From: JBMYYR01 sp965243605
GTDB taxonomy: Bacteria > Bacteroidota > Bacteroidia > Flavobacteriales > CAJXXR01
Direction of reading: 5' to 3'
NCBI GenBank assembly: GCA_965243605.1
Contig: CBDEVQ010000103.1
Span: 1 to 64,000 of the forward strand
Length of the DNA: 64,000 nucleotides
Positions 8,942-16,592 of this stretch are shown one piece after another. How positions within the stretch are numbered: position 1 is the stretch's first letter; each line of letters starts with the position of its first letter. The notes under the pieces are model-generated. The model was not told the origin of the DNA, made no database searches, and saw only the letters and a list, made by a program, of their open reading frames with translations. A program made the position numbers and the translations under genes.

Positions 8942-9685
8942 CTATTTTTTAGGCATTATTAATACCTCTTCTGTAATTAAATCCATCTCAACTTCTTCAT
9001 ACTTCTTAAAATAAAACACAAGTTTCTGATTCAGTCTTGCAATGGATTTACTCTTAGATCTCTGTAAAAATGGAACCTTAGAAAAAGTTCTTGCAAAATA
9101 TGGAAATGGAACATCCAATCTAACAAACAATTGATCCATTATGACAACAGCCTCAAAACTACTTTTAATCAAGACTAAATCATCATCCAATTCATCCATT
9201 TCCTTTGAATATTTCTTTCGGTAAGAACCTGTACTTATTATTCTATTTTCAGATATTTCAGAGGTAAAATAAAATTGCTCATTGACATGTATACTCGTAT
9301 CTTCTACTCCAAATTGATTAACAAAAGTTACATCATCTAATCTCCCTTCAGATACAATCTCTGAATGTTTTGAATGAAAGAAATAAACAGGACAAAAAGA
9401 AAAGTTATCTCTATATGCATGTATTATTTCAATATGATCATTCGTTATTTTGTCCTTAAACTTATTAATAATAGATTCTGATTTACCTTGCTTATTAAGA
9501 AAATCTAATTGTACAGTTTTATCAAATAAACGAACTAATAAAGCTCCTTCTTTTAGTCTTTTCACTTCTGCAACAGCATGTTTGTTACGCCCATAAGAAA
9601 TAAGTTCATGTTCTTTTTTTGCAGACTGAGCAAATATAGAAATTGATAGAAGCAAGAAGAATATAAGCGATAAAATACGAGTCAT
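8942..9685 (-). CDS. Exported protein of unknown function
   Basis: A 247-residue protein with a Sec signal peptide (hydrophobic run IFFLLLSISIFA, likely cut after FAQ). The mature part is mixed alpha/beta, with no motif I recognise. The C-terminal half is rich in Lys and Phe (LNQKLVFYFKKYEEVEMD). It stands 4 nt upstream of the GT-C glycosyltransferase, so it may assist that enzyme or its product; this is inferred from position only. Confidence 0.6.
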   Translation of the reverse strand: MTRILSLIFFLLLSISIFAQSAKKEHELISYGRNKHAVAEVKRLKEGALLVRLFDKTVQLDFLNKQGKSESIINKFKDKITNDHIEIIHAYRDNFSFCPVYFFHSKHSEIVSEGRLDDVTFVNQFGVEDTSIHVNEQFYFTSEISENRIISTGSYRKKYSKEMDELDDDLVLIKSSFEAVVIMDQLFVRLDVPFPYFARTFSKVPFLQRSKSKSIARLNQKLVFYFKKYEEVEMDLITEEVLIMPKK

Positions 9686-9724
9686 CTAATTATTTTATGT
9701 ATTAATAACGTTCAAAATTATAAA

Positions 9725-9768
9725 ATTAAACCTTAAAATAGAATTATCATTCTACTTTAAGGTTTAAT
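9725..9768 (-). terminator. Hairpin ending the murQ-DUF6095-M42 unit
   Basis: ATTAAACCTTAAA (9725-9737) pairs with 9756-9768, and TAGAAT/ATTCTA extend the stem inward around a TATC loop with one A/C mismatch. The U-tract on the minus strand is short, so termination strength is uncertain. Confidence 0.5.
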
Positions 9769-9796
9769 GCGTTAAAGCTTAAATTTTAAAGAAAAT

Positions 9797-10900
9797 TTAT
9801 TGATCAATCTTCCAGTATGTAAAATCGTGATTGTTTTCAATCTTTTTAAGCGTCTCAATAATAAGCTTAATGATGTTTTCAACATCATCTTGATGTACCA
9901 TTTCTACTGTAGTATGCATATAACGCTGTGCTAAAGACAACAATACAGAAGGTACTCCTCCATTAGAAAAAGCAAAAGCATCTGTATCTGTTCCAGTTAC
10001 ACGGCTAGCCACCTTTCTTTGATAAGGAATATTGTTTTTGTCTGCAGCATTCAATACAAGTTTTAATAAATTATTCTGTATTGGAGGTCCATAAGTCATA
10101 ACTGGACCTTGTCCCATCTTTAAATCACCTTGCTCCTTCTTGTTATACATAGGACTTTGCGTACAATGGCAAACATCCGTTACTATTGCAACATTAGGTT
10201 TAATGGTTTCGGTAATCATCTGAGCTCCACGTAAACCAACCTCTTCTTGAACAGCATTTACAATATAAAGTCCGAACGGTAATTTAATTTTAGATTCAGA
10301 AAGTATTCTTGCAACTTCGGCAATCATAAACCCTCCTATCCTATTATCTAAAGCTCTCCCGACCCATTTATCTTTATTAAGTATTCTAAATTTATCATTA
10401 AATGTTACAACACATCCAATGTGAATACCCATATCTTCTATTTCTTTTTTATTAGAAGCTCCAACATCAATAAAAATATTATCCATAGATGGATTTTTCT
10501 CATTTTTACCTTTGCGTACATGGATAGCAGGCCAACCAAAGAATCCTTCTACTAATCCTTTATCGGTATGAATTACAACATCTTTTGAGGGTGCAATCTG
10601 ATGATCAGATCCACCATTACGTTGTACATATATAAATCCATCATCAGTAATATAATGAACAAACCATGAGATTTCATCTGCGTGTGCTTCAATAACTACT
10701 TTATACTCAGCTTCAGGGTTTACAACTGCTACTGTAGTACCATAATTATCTACATAGGCATGGTCTACATAGGGCTTAATATATTTGTACCATTCCTTTT
10801 GCCCCTCAGATTCATGTCCTGTTGGTGCATAAGTGTTTAAATATTTTTCTAAAAATTTAAACGATTTTTTATTTAAAATAGATTTACTTTTCGTCGTCAT
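9797..10900 (-). CDS. M42-family metallopeptidase (glutamyl aminopeptidase/endoglucanase-M type)
   Basis: Cytoplasmic di-metal aminopeptidase of the M42 family (tetrahedral aminopeptidase-like). Metal and catalytic residues appear in order: the His-Asp of IEAHADEISW, the Asp of GRALDNRIGG, the Glu pair of VQEEVGLRGA, the Asp of VTDVCH and the His of RYMHTTVEM. The 367-residue length is normal and there is no signal peptide. The start overlaps the upstream DUF6095 gene by 17 nt. Its link to murQ suggests a role in using peptides from wall turnover, but that is inference. Confidence 0.9.
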   Translation of the reverse strand: MTTKSKSILNKKSFKFLEKYLNTYAPTGHESEGQKEWYKYIKPYVDHAYVDNYGTTVAVVNPEAEYKVVIEAHADEISWFVHYITDDGFIYVQRNGGSDHQIAPSKDVVIHTDKGLVEGFFGWPAIHVRKGKNEKNPSMDNIFIDVGASNKKEIEDMGIHIGCVVTFNDKFRILNKDKWVGRALDNRIGGFMIAEVARILSESKIKLPFGLYIVNAVQEEVGLRGAQMITETIKPNVAIVTDVCHCTQSPMYNKKEQGDLKMGQGPVMTYGPPIQNNLLKLVLNAADKNNIPYQRKVASRVTGTDTDAFAFSNGGVPSVLLSLAQRYMHTTVEMVHQDDVENIIKLIIETLKKIENNHDFTYWKIDQ

Positions 10901-11111
10901 AAAATACTCCTTTAATTATTATTGATATCGCATATATTAATAAACCTATACATGCAAATGTGAGTAAAACACACAAAATTTGCATCCAAATTTTAGAATC
11001 TGCTCTTCCAAATGCATAATTCATTGCGATTGGTGTTGAAAAAACAGGAATAATAGAATATGCCAAAATCTTTAATCCTCTTACAACTATTGCTTTTGCT
11101 TCTGGGCTCAT
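10884..11111 (-). CDS. Small two-helix membrane protein, DUF6095-like
   Basis: A 75-residue protein with two hydrophobic segments (ILAYSIIPVFSTPIAMNYAF and ILCVLLTFACIGLLIYAISI), resembling the flavobacterial DUF6095 family often found beside murQ. It lies 3 nt after the murQ stop and overlaps the M42 peptidase by 17 nt, so the three genes form a tight operon. Function is unknown. Confidence 0.7.
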   Translation of the reverse strand: MSPEAKAIVVRGLKILAYSIIPVFSTPIAMNYAFGRADSKIWMQILCVLLTFACIGLLIYAISIIIKGVFYDDEK

Positions 11112-11114
11112 ATA

Positions 11115-11912
11115 TTATAAATTTTGAAGTGCTAAACGAACATTACCATGTTTGTTAATTAATTCTTTAGCCTCTTCTGCATTTAATTGAGATAAACTCA
11201 TTAACATTTCAACAGCTCTGTGCTGTAGCTTTGTATTACTCAATTGCATATCTACCATCTTGTTCCCAAAAACTTTTCCAAGTTTTATCATAACAGACGT
11301 AGAAATCATATTCAAAATTAATTTTTGAGCTGTTCCAGATTTCATTCTTGTACTACCTGTAACAAACTCAGGACCAACGATAGCTTCTATACAAATATCG
11401 ACCGATTTTGAAAGATTTGAATTTGTATTACAACAAATTCCACCTGTTAACAATCCTTTTTCTTTTGCTTTCGTAACACCACCTACTACATAAGGTGTAG
11501 ATCCACTTGCAGCTATTCCAATTACACTATCTAAAGATGTAGGATTATAAGCTTTTAAATCTTCCCAGGCCTGTGTTGTATCATCTTCAGCAAATTCAAC
11601 AGCTTTTCGAATAGCAGAATCTCCTCCAGCTATTAATCCAATAACGGTATTAAAATCTACACCAAAAGTTGGTGGACACTCACTTGCATCAACTACACCA
11701 AGTCTACCACTAGTTCCTGCACCTAAATAAAACAAACGTCCTCCAAGTTGCATATTATCAACAATTTTATTCACCAATTGTTCTATCACAGGAATACATT
11801 GTTCTACACAGTACGCTACCTTTTTATCTTCATTATTAATATTCTGTAATAACTCTAAAGTAGATTGTTTATGTAAGTCCGTATATAAACTATCCTTTTC
11901 TGTTGTTTTCAT
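11115..11912 (-). CDS. murQ: N-acetylmuramic acid 6-phosphate etherase
   Basis: Cleaves the lactyl ether of MurNAc-6-P to give GlcNAc-6-P and lactate in peptidoglycan recycling. Family motifs are GGRLFYLGAGTSGRLGVVDA and, further on, PEFVTGSTRMKSGTAQK; the SIS sugar-isomerase fold spans most of the protein. At 265 residues it lacks most of the C-terminal UBA-like tail of the E. coli enzyme (~298). It is the first gene of the murQ-DUF6095-M42 operon. Confidence 0.95.
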   Translation of the reverse strand: MKTTEKDSLYTDLHKQSTLELLQNINNEDKKVAYCVEQCIPVIEQLVNKIVDNMQLGGRLFYLGAGTSGRLGVVDASECPPTFGVDFNTVIGLIAGGDSAIRKAVEFAEDDTTQAWEDLKAYNPTSLDSVIGIAASGSTPYVVGGVTKAKEKGLLTGGICCNTNSNLSKSVDICIEAIVGPEFVTGSTRMKSGTAQKLILNMISTSVMIKLGKVFGNKMVDMQLSNTKLQHRAVEMLMSLSQLNAEEAKELINKHGNVRLALQNL

Positions 11913-12358
11913 AACGGTAAATGTAAGGAATATTTATTTTGGTCTAAAATCAAATCATTAAAACAGAATAAATACAATAAGCAACTAAATAAAAATTATT
12001 ATGACAGTCCACAACCTCACATAAATATGTAATTAAAATAGCTAATTTACAGATAAATAAACTAAAAATTAAGATTACTTCATGTTATACTATTTCCCTA
12101 AATATTCATTAAAATATGTATTAAAGTATTGTTTACATTTGATGTATTCAAAAAAACATACATCAAAGAGTAATACCATAAACAATGAATGATTACAAAT
12201 TTACTATCGCTTTTGCTAATGAATAACGGCAAATACTTTACATGATAATTATAACATATTTATTACAAAACCAATTTATATTGGTTACCATTATTTCTAT
12301 TAAATAAAAAAGGGCATTATAGATATCTATAATGCCCTTTTATTGTCCTAAACAAAGC
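11913..12358. other. 446-bp gene-free region upstream of murQ
   Basis: Very AT-rich, with no plausible ORF. It holds an inverted repeat TTTGATGTA (12138-12146) / TACATCAAA (12159-12167) with a 12-nt loop, which could be an operator or weak hairpin upstream of murQ. The ppa terminator lies at its right end. Nothing else was seen. Confidence 0.6.
12303..12341 (-). terminator. Terminator of ppa
   Basis: A perfect 34-bp palindrome (12308-12341; each arm reads AAAAGGGCATTATAGAT) with a U-rich tail in the minus direction, 18 nt after the ppa stop. Confidence 0.85.
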
Positions 12359-13066
12359 TTATTTTAAGTGATCTACAACCTTTGTTAATTCCTCTTTTAA
12401 AAATTCTTCAACGTTACCATACTTTGCATCGTAATCGTCCATAGAACGTTTAATAACCTCTTGAGCTTCTTCACGACCATATAAATGTGTGATTTCAATC
12501 TTTGGTTTATCCTTACTTTCTCCAGGTATTTCTTTATACGTTAAGAAATAATGCTTTAAACGGTCTAATACTGCTTTTGGTAATTCAGTAGCATCTTTGT
12601 AATTACCATAGATACTATCTCCTTTCATTACTGCAATGATTTTATCATCAGCCTCACCACCATCTAACATTCTAAATCCTCCAATTGGAGTACATGGAAC
12701 GATGATATTTCCGTGATTAATATTTCGTTCAGTTAAGATACAAATATCAACAGGATCATTATCTCCATCAATATCATCTCTACCAACACGTTCTCTACTC
12801 AATTCTGCAACTTTAACATCACAAAATGTTTTAGGAACAAATCCGTATAATGCTGGGAAATGGTTAGAAAATTTTTGCGGACGGTCAACGATCATGTATC
12901 CCGATTCTTTATCTATTTCATATTTAATAGAATCTGAAGGTACTACTTCTATAAAAGCATTAACTTCTTCAGGTGCATTTTCTCCTGCTGATAATCCATG
13001 CCATGGATGCGCTTTGTAACGCATTCCTATATTCTTCCAAAGGTTTTCTAAACTATTTTTACCCAT
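12359..13066 (-). CDS. ppa: Inorganic pyrophosphatase (family I)
   Basis: Hydrolyses pyrophosphate to phosphate in the cytoplasm and so drives biosynthetic reactions. The signature DGDNDPVDICIL with its three metal-binding Asp residues is present, together with the YGFVPKTFCD region and a C-terminal helix (EFLKEELTKVVDHLK). Length 235 is longer than the ~175 of E. coli because of N- and C-terminal extensions. It is monocistronic, with its own terminator and an upstream TATCTTTG element. Confidence 0.95.
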   Translation of the reverse strand: MGKNSLENLWKNIGMRYKAHPWHGLSAGENAPEEVNAFIEVVPSDSIKYEIDKESGYMIVDRPQKFSNHFPALYGFVPKTFCDVKVAELSRERVGRDDIDGDNDPVDICILTERNINHGNIIVPCTPIGGFRMLDGGEADDKIIAVMKGDSIYGNYKDATELPKAVLDRLKHYFLTYKEIPGESKDKPKIEITHLYGREEAQEVIKRSMDDYDAKYGNVEEFLKEELTKVVDHLK

Positions 13067-13155
13067 TATATTTTACTATATTTTAATAAGCTAAACTTAT
13101 TCTGTTCGCGTTTGATAAATAAGAAATTAAGTTCCTTATTCTTAATGAATGGGCA

Positions 13156-13163
13156 CAAAGATA
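13156..13163 (-). promoter_or_regulatory. Bacteroidota-type -7 element for ppa
   Basis: TATCTTTG on the minus strand fits TAnnTTTG, about 90 nt before the ppa start. No -33 TTG was found at the usual spacing. Confidence 0.4.
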
Positions 13164-13340
13164 CTAATTTAAGTTTACTTAGAATTATACTGTAAAAACA
13201 TTGTACTAAAATTAACAATTACACAACGAAAAACTTGTATTCCATATACCATCAATTAAATATGTTTTGATTAAAATGTTCTGAATAATTACTTAAATTG
13301 CTCTTAAATTTTAACAAACAACCATATAAGTATTTTAACC

Positions 13341-15230
13341 ATGATTAATTCATTTGAACAATACGATCAAGATTATACTGAAAGTATAGAAAATCCAGAA
13401 CAATTTTGGAACAAAATTGCCAATACATTTGTTTGGAGAAAAGAATGGAATTCTACATTGAATTATAATTGGGGAGAATCTAATTTTAAATGGTTTAATG
13501 GTGGGAAATTAAATATAACGGAAAACTGTTTAGATAGACATTTAGAAAAAAGAGGAGATAAAAATGCTATTATTTGGGAACCTAATGATCCAACAGAACC
13601 AAATAGAATTCTTACATATAAAGAATTACATGAAGAAGTCTGCAAATTTGCTAATGTCTTAAAAAATAATGGAGCTAAAAAAGGAGATAGAGTTTGTATA
13701 TACATGCCTATGATTCCTGAATTAGCTACTGCTGTATTAGCCTGTGCAAGAATTGGAGCTATTCATTCGGTTGTTTTTGCAGGGTTTTCATCAACGGCCT
13801 TAGCAGCAAGAATTAATGATGCTAAATGTAATATTTTACTTACAGCAGATGGCGTAAATAGAGGGCCAAAAACCATTGATTTAAAACAAATTGTTGATAT
13901 TGCTTTAAAGCAGACTCCAACCATTAATACTTCAATTGTATATAAACGAATAAACAGTACAGTTAATATGCAACCCAATAGAGATGTTTGGTGGCATGAA
14001 GAATTACAGAAAGTCGATTCCAATTGTCCAATAGAAATTATGGATTCTGAAGACATGCTATTTATATTATATACTTCCGGATCTACGGGGCAACCTAAGG
14101 GTATGGTGCATACATGTGGAGGATATATGGTTTATACAGCTTACAGTTTTCAAAATGTATTTCAATATCAAGAAGAAGATGTCTATTTCTGTACTGCAGA
14201 TATAGGTTGGATTACAGGACATTCTTATATTGTTTATGGCCCTTTAGCAAATGGAGCCACAACTTTAATGTTTGAAGGTGTTCCATCTTATCCTGATTAT
14301 GGCCGTTTTTGGCAAATTGTAGAAAAATATAAAGTCAATCAATTTTATACAGCCCCAACAGCTATTAGAGCATTAGCTTGTCAGGATAATTCTGTTATTG
14401 ATAATTACGATTTAAGTTCAATAAAAGTATTAGGTACAGTTGGTGAACCTATTAATGAAGAAGCTTGGCATTGGTACGATGAAAAAATAGGGAAATCAAA
14501 ATCTCCAATTGTTGATACATGGTGGCAAACAGAAACAGGAGGAATTATGATATCTCCTTTAGCAGGTATAACCCCTACAATTCCAACATTTGCAACCAAA
14601 CCATTACCAGGTATTCAACCTTGTATTTTAGATAATAACGGATCAGAAATAGAAGACTCTGAGGCCGAGGGTAAATTATGTATTAAACTCCCATGGCCAT
14701 CTATGGCTAGAACCATTTATGGTAATCATAAACGTTATAAAGAAACTTATTTTTCGGCATATCCTAATGTCTATTTTACGGGAGACGGAGCAACTAGAGA
14801 TAAAGGTGGGAACTATAGAATTACAGGACGAATTGATGATGTAGTTATTGTATCAGGACACAATTTAGGAACTGCCCCTATTGAGAACATCATAAATGAA
14901 CATGAAAAAATTGTTGAATCGGCTATAGTTGGATACCCTCACCCTATTAAGGGGAATGCTTTATATGCCTACATTATTTTATACTCAGAAGTTGATAACT
15001 ATGATACACTAAGGAAAGAAATTAACCAATTAATTAGACAATCTATTGGACCAATTGCCACTTTAGATAAAATTCAATTTGTAGAAGGGTTACCTAAAAC
15101 ACGATCTGGTAAAATAATGAGACGTATTTTAAGAAAAATAGCGACTCAAGATACTTCAAATATGGGTGATATATCTACACTATTAAATCCAGACATTGTA
15201 GAATCTATTAAAAATAATGCATTGGTATAA
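13341..15230 (+). CDS. acs: Acetyl-CoA synthetase (AMP-forming)
   Basis: Activates acetate to acetyl-CoA via acetyl-AMP. The P-loop-like YTSGSTGQPKGM, the adenylate motif DTWWQTETGG and the hinge/CoA region GRIDDVVIVSGHNLGTAP are all seen. The acetylation-site lysine lies in TRSGKIMRRILRK near the end. Length 629 is close to the usual ~640. It is divergent from ppa. Its TAA stop is the 3-bp target site of an IS3-family element, so the reading frame is intact but the gene is now cut off from the terminator that probably served it (16556-16590). Confidence 0.96.
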   Translation: MINSFEQYDQDYTESIENPEQFWNKIANTFVWRKEWNSTLNYNWGESNFKWFNGGKLNITENCLDRHLEKRGDKNAIIWEPNDPTEPNRILTYKELHEEVCKFANVLKNNGAKKGDRVCIYMPMIPELATAVLACARIGAIHSVVFAGFSSTALAARINDAKCNILLTADGVNRGPKTIDLKQIVDIALKQTPTINTSIVYKRINSTVNMQPNRDVWWHEELQKVDSNCPIEIMDSEDMLFILYTSGSTGQPKGMVHTCGGYMVYTAYSFQNVFQYQEEDVYFCTADIGWITGHSYIVYGPLANGATTLMFEGVPSYPDYGRFWQIVEKYKVNQFYTAPTAIRALACQDNSVIDNYDLSSIKVLGTVGEPINEEAWHWYDEKIGKSKSPIVDTWWQTETGGIMISPLAGITPTIPTFATKPLPGIQPCILDNNGSEIEDSEAEGKLCIKLPWPSMARTIYGNHKRYKETYFSAYPNVYFTGDGATRDKGGNYRITGRIDDVVIVSGHNLGTAPIENIINEHEKIVESAIVGYPHPIKGNALYAYIILYSEVDNYDTLRKEINQLIRQSIGPIATLDKIQFVEGLPKTRSGKIMRRILRKIATQDTSNMGDISTLLNPDIVESIKNNALV

Positions 15231-15272
15231 TGTGTCGTCCTAAAATAGGTTGACGGTTTTACAATAGTTTAT

Positions 15273-16158
15273 TTAATGCTCAGGAGTTACCTCCTGAGCA
15301 TTTTTGTTATGTACAAAATTAGGTGTTTTATAATTAAGACTTAAATGTGGTCTTTTAGTATTGTAAGTGTTAATTGATTCTTTAATTAACAGGCCTAATT
15401 CTTTTTTGTTTTTACACTTATAGATTAAAAATTCTTGTTATAAGATCCCATTTATACGTTCTGCTAATGCATTTTGATAACAATCATACCCATCAGTCAT
15501 AGAAGGTTTAATACTATTGTTCTTTAATTCTTTCTGATATATTTTTGAACAATACTGAAGACCTCTGTCAGAATGATGGATGGTATTGTGTGTTGTTATT
15601 CTATGACTACTAGCCATTTTTAAAGCTTGAACAACTTCTTGGGCACTTTGATCATCACTTAAATGGTACCCCATAATTTTACGACTATAGGCATCAGTAA
15701 CTAAGGATAAATAGTGTGAACCTTTCTCACTAGTAAGATGAGTAATATCACTTACTAAGTATTGTTCTATCTTTTCAGGTTGAACATCCTTCATTAAGTT
15801 AGGATGTTTTCTTAACCAATGGTTAGAGTGTGTTGTCTTGGTATAATTTTTCTTTGGTCTAATTAATAATAATTCTGATTTTAAATACTTAAAAAGAGCA
15901 TCACGTCCAATTTTTATTCCTAAAGACTTAAATTCCTCTTTTAGTAAATAGTAAAGTTTACGAGTACCCAAACGGGGCATGGACATTCGTGTTCTGATCA
16001 CTAAATCTTTTACCCGTTTGAGTTCTTATGAACGTCTTTTTAAGCGTGCTTGTTGTTGATATATGCTTTGTCTGCTTACCCCAAACAATCGACAGCTATG
16101 TGACAAACTAGTTGTTTGATGAGCTTGTAATACTAAAATTGTTTGGGTAAAGACTTTT
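15273..16158 (-). pseudogene. IS3-family transposase OrfB, interrupted by two ochre codons
   Basis: DDE integrase of the IS3 family. Read through the stops, the frame runs from the frameshift site near 16157 to a TAA at 15273-15275. TAA codons interrupt it at 16026-16028 (after LKRRS, before ELKRVKDL) and at 15438-15440 (after AERINGIL, before QEFLIYKC). The longest open part, 15438-16001, opens with GTG at 16001. The catalytic Asp, Asp and Glu are all there: LVSDITHL, HHSDRGLQYC and NALAERINGI. The C-terminal part after the second stop still reads as typical IS3 sequence (YNTKRPHLSLNYKTP), so the decay is recent. Confidence 0.88.
15275..15306 (+). terminator. Plus-strand terminator hairpin inside the IS left end
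   Basis: A perfect 12-bp stem AATGCTCAGGAG (15275-15286) with loop TTAC and complement to 15302, followed on the plus strand by a T-rich tail (TTTTTGTT). It lies 44 nt past the acs stop and overlaps the end of OrfB. It would stop acs transcripts from running antisense through the transposase genes. Confidence 0.65.
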
Positions 16159-16507
16159 TTCTGATTGAAGTCCCATACTGTTTATCGGAAATATCAATCA
16201 TTTTATTAAGAATTAAATTCTTAAGCTTTTCATCGGCAAGTTCTTTTTCTAACCGTTTAATCCTTTGAGCTGGTGTTTCTTTTAATTTTGGACTAGACAT
16301 AACATGTGATTTTGGGTTACTCCAGTCTAAGGTACCATGTTTTCTTAACCAAACCAAAACTGTACTACGTCCCTGGATACCATAACGATCTTGTGCCTGT
16401 TTATAAGTCATATCGCCTTTTTCTACCTGGGCAACGACTGATAATTTAAAGCCTAAATGATAATCGCGTTGTGTTCGCTTTGTTCTTCGATTCTCTGAGT
16501 TATTCAT
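16133..16507 (-). CDS. IS3-family transposase OrfA
   Basis: A 124-residue DNA-binding subunit with a helix-turn-helix (LSVVAQVEKGDMTYKQAQDR, then YGIQGRSTVLVWLRKHG) and a C-terminal coiled-coil/leucine-zipper region (RIKRLEKELADEKLKNLILN). The frame is intact and ends just after a -1 slippery heptamer. Alone it would act as an end-binding or regulatory protein; with OrfB it would form the OrfAB transposase if OrfB were intact. Confidence 0.9.
   Translation of the reverse strand: MNNSENRRTKRTQRDYHLGFKLSVVAQVEKGDMTYKQAQDRYGIQGRSTVLVWLRKHGTLDWSNPKSHVMSSPKLKETPAQRIKRLEKELADEKLKNLILNKMIDISDKQYGTSIRKKSLPKQF
16154..16160 (-). promoter_or_regulatory. -1 ribosomal frameshift site A-AAA-AAG
   Basis: On the minus strand the OrfA codons AGA AAA AAG contain the heptamer A AAA AAG in the correct phase, 21 nt before the OrfA stop. 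Slipping back one base enters the OrfB frame (VFTQTILVLQAH...), the usual way IS3 elements make OrfAB. Confidence 0.85.
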
Positions 16508-16555
16508 AAATAAGTCGATATTGTGTCAACTTATTTCAGGACGGGACATAAAATT

Positions 16556-16590
16556 AAAAAAAGCCTTTAGAAATTCTAAAGGCTTTTTTT
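16556..16590. terminator. Bidirectional terminator, originally shared by acs and the thioredoxin-like gene
   Basis: A7-GCCTTTAG (to 16570), loop AAATT, CTAAAGGC-T7 (to 16590). It works in both directions. It serves the minus-strand gene ending at 16593 and probably served acs before the IS inserted. Confidence 0.85.
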
Positions 16591-16592
16591 AA

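Larger units (their letters stand above)
15231..16548 (-). mobile_element. IS3-family insertion sequence, 1318 bp, decayed
   Basis: Bounded by imperfect 24-bp terminal inverted repeats (left 15231-15254, TGTGTCGTCCTAAAATAGG...; right 16525-16548 read on the minus strand, TGTCCCGTCCTGAAATAAG...), with 20 of 24 positions matching. A 3-bp direct repeat TAA flanks it (15228-15230 and 16549-16551), as expected for the IS3 family. It encodes OrfA and OrfB on the minus strand with a -1 frameshift signal. OrfB carries two in-frame ochre codons, so the copy should not move on its own. Confidence 0.92.

Noticed and set aside
13341..15230. Disruption of acs by the IS element
   Set aside because: The insertion lies after the complete stop codon and all motifs of the enzyme are intact.
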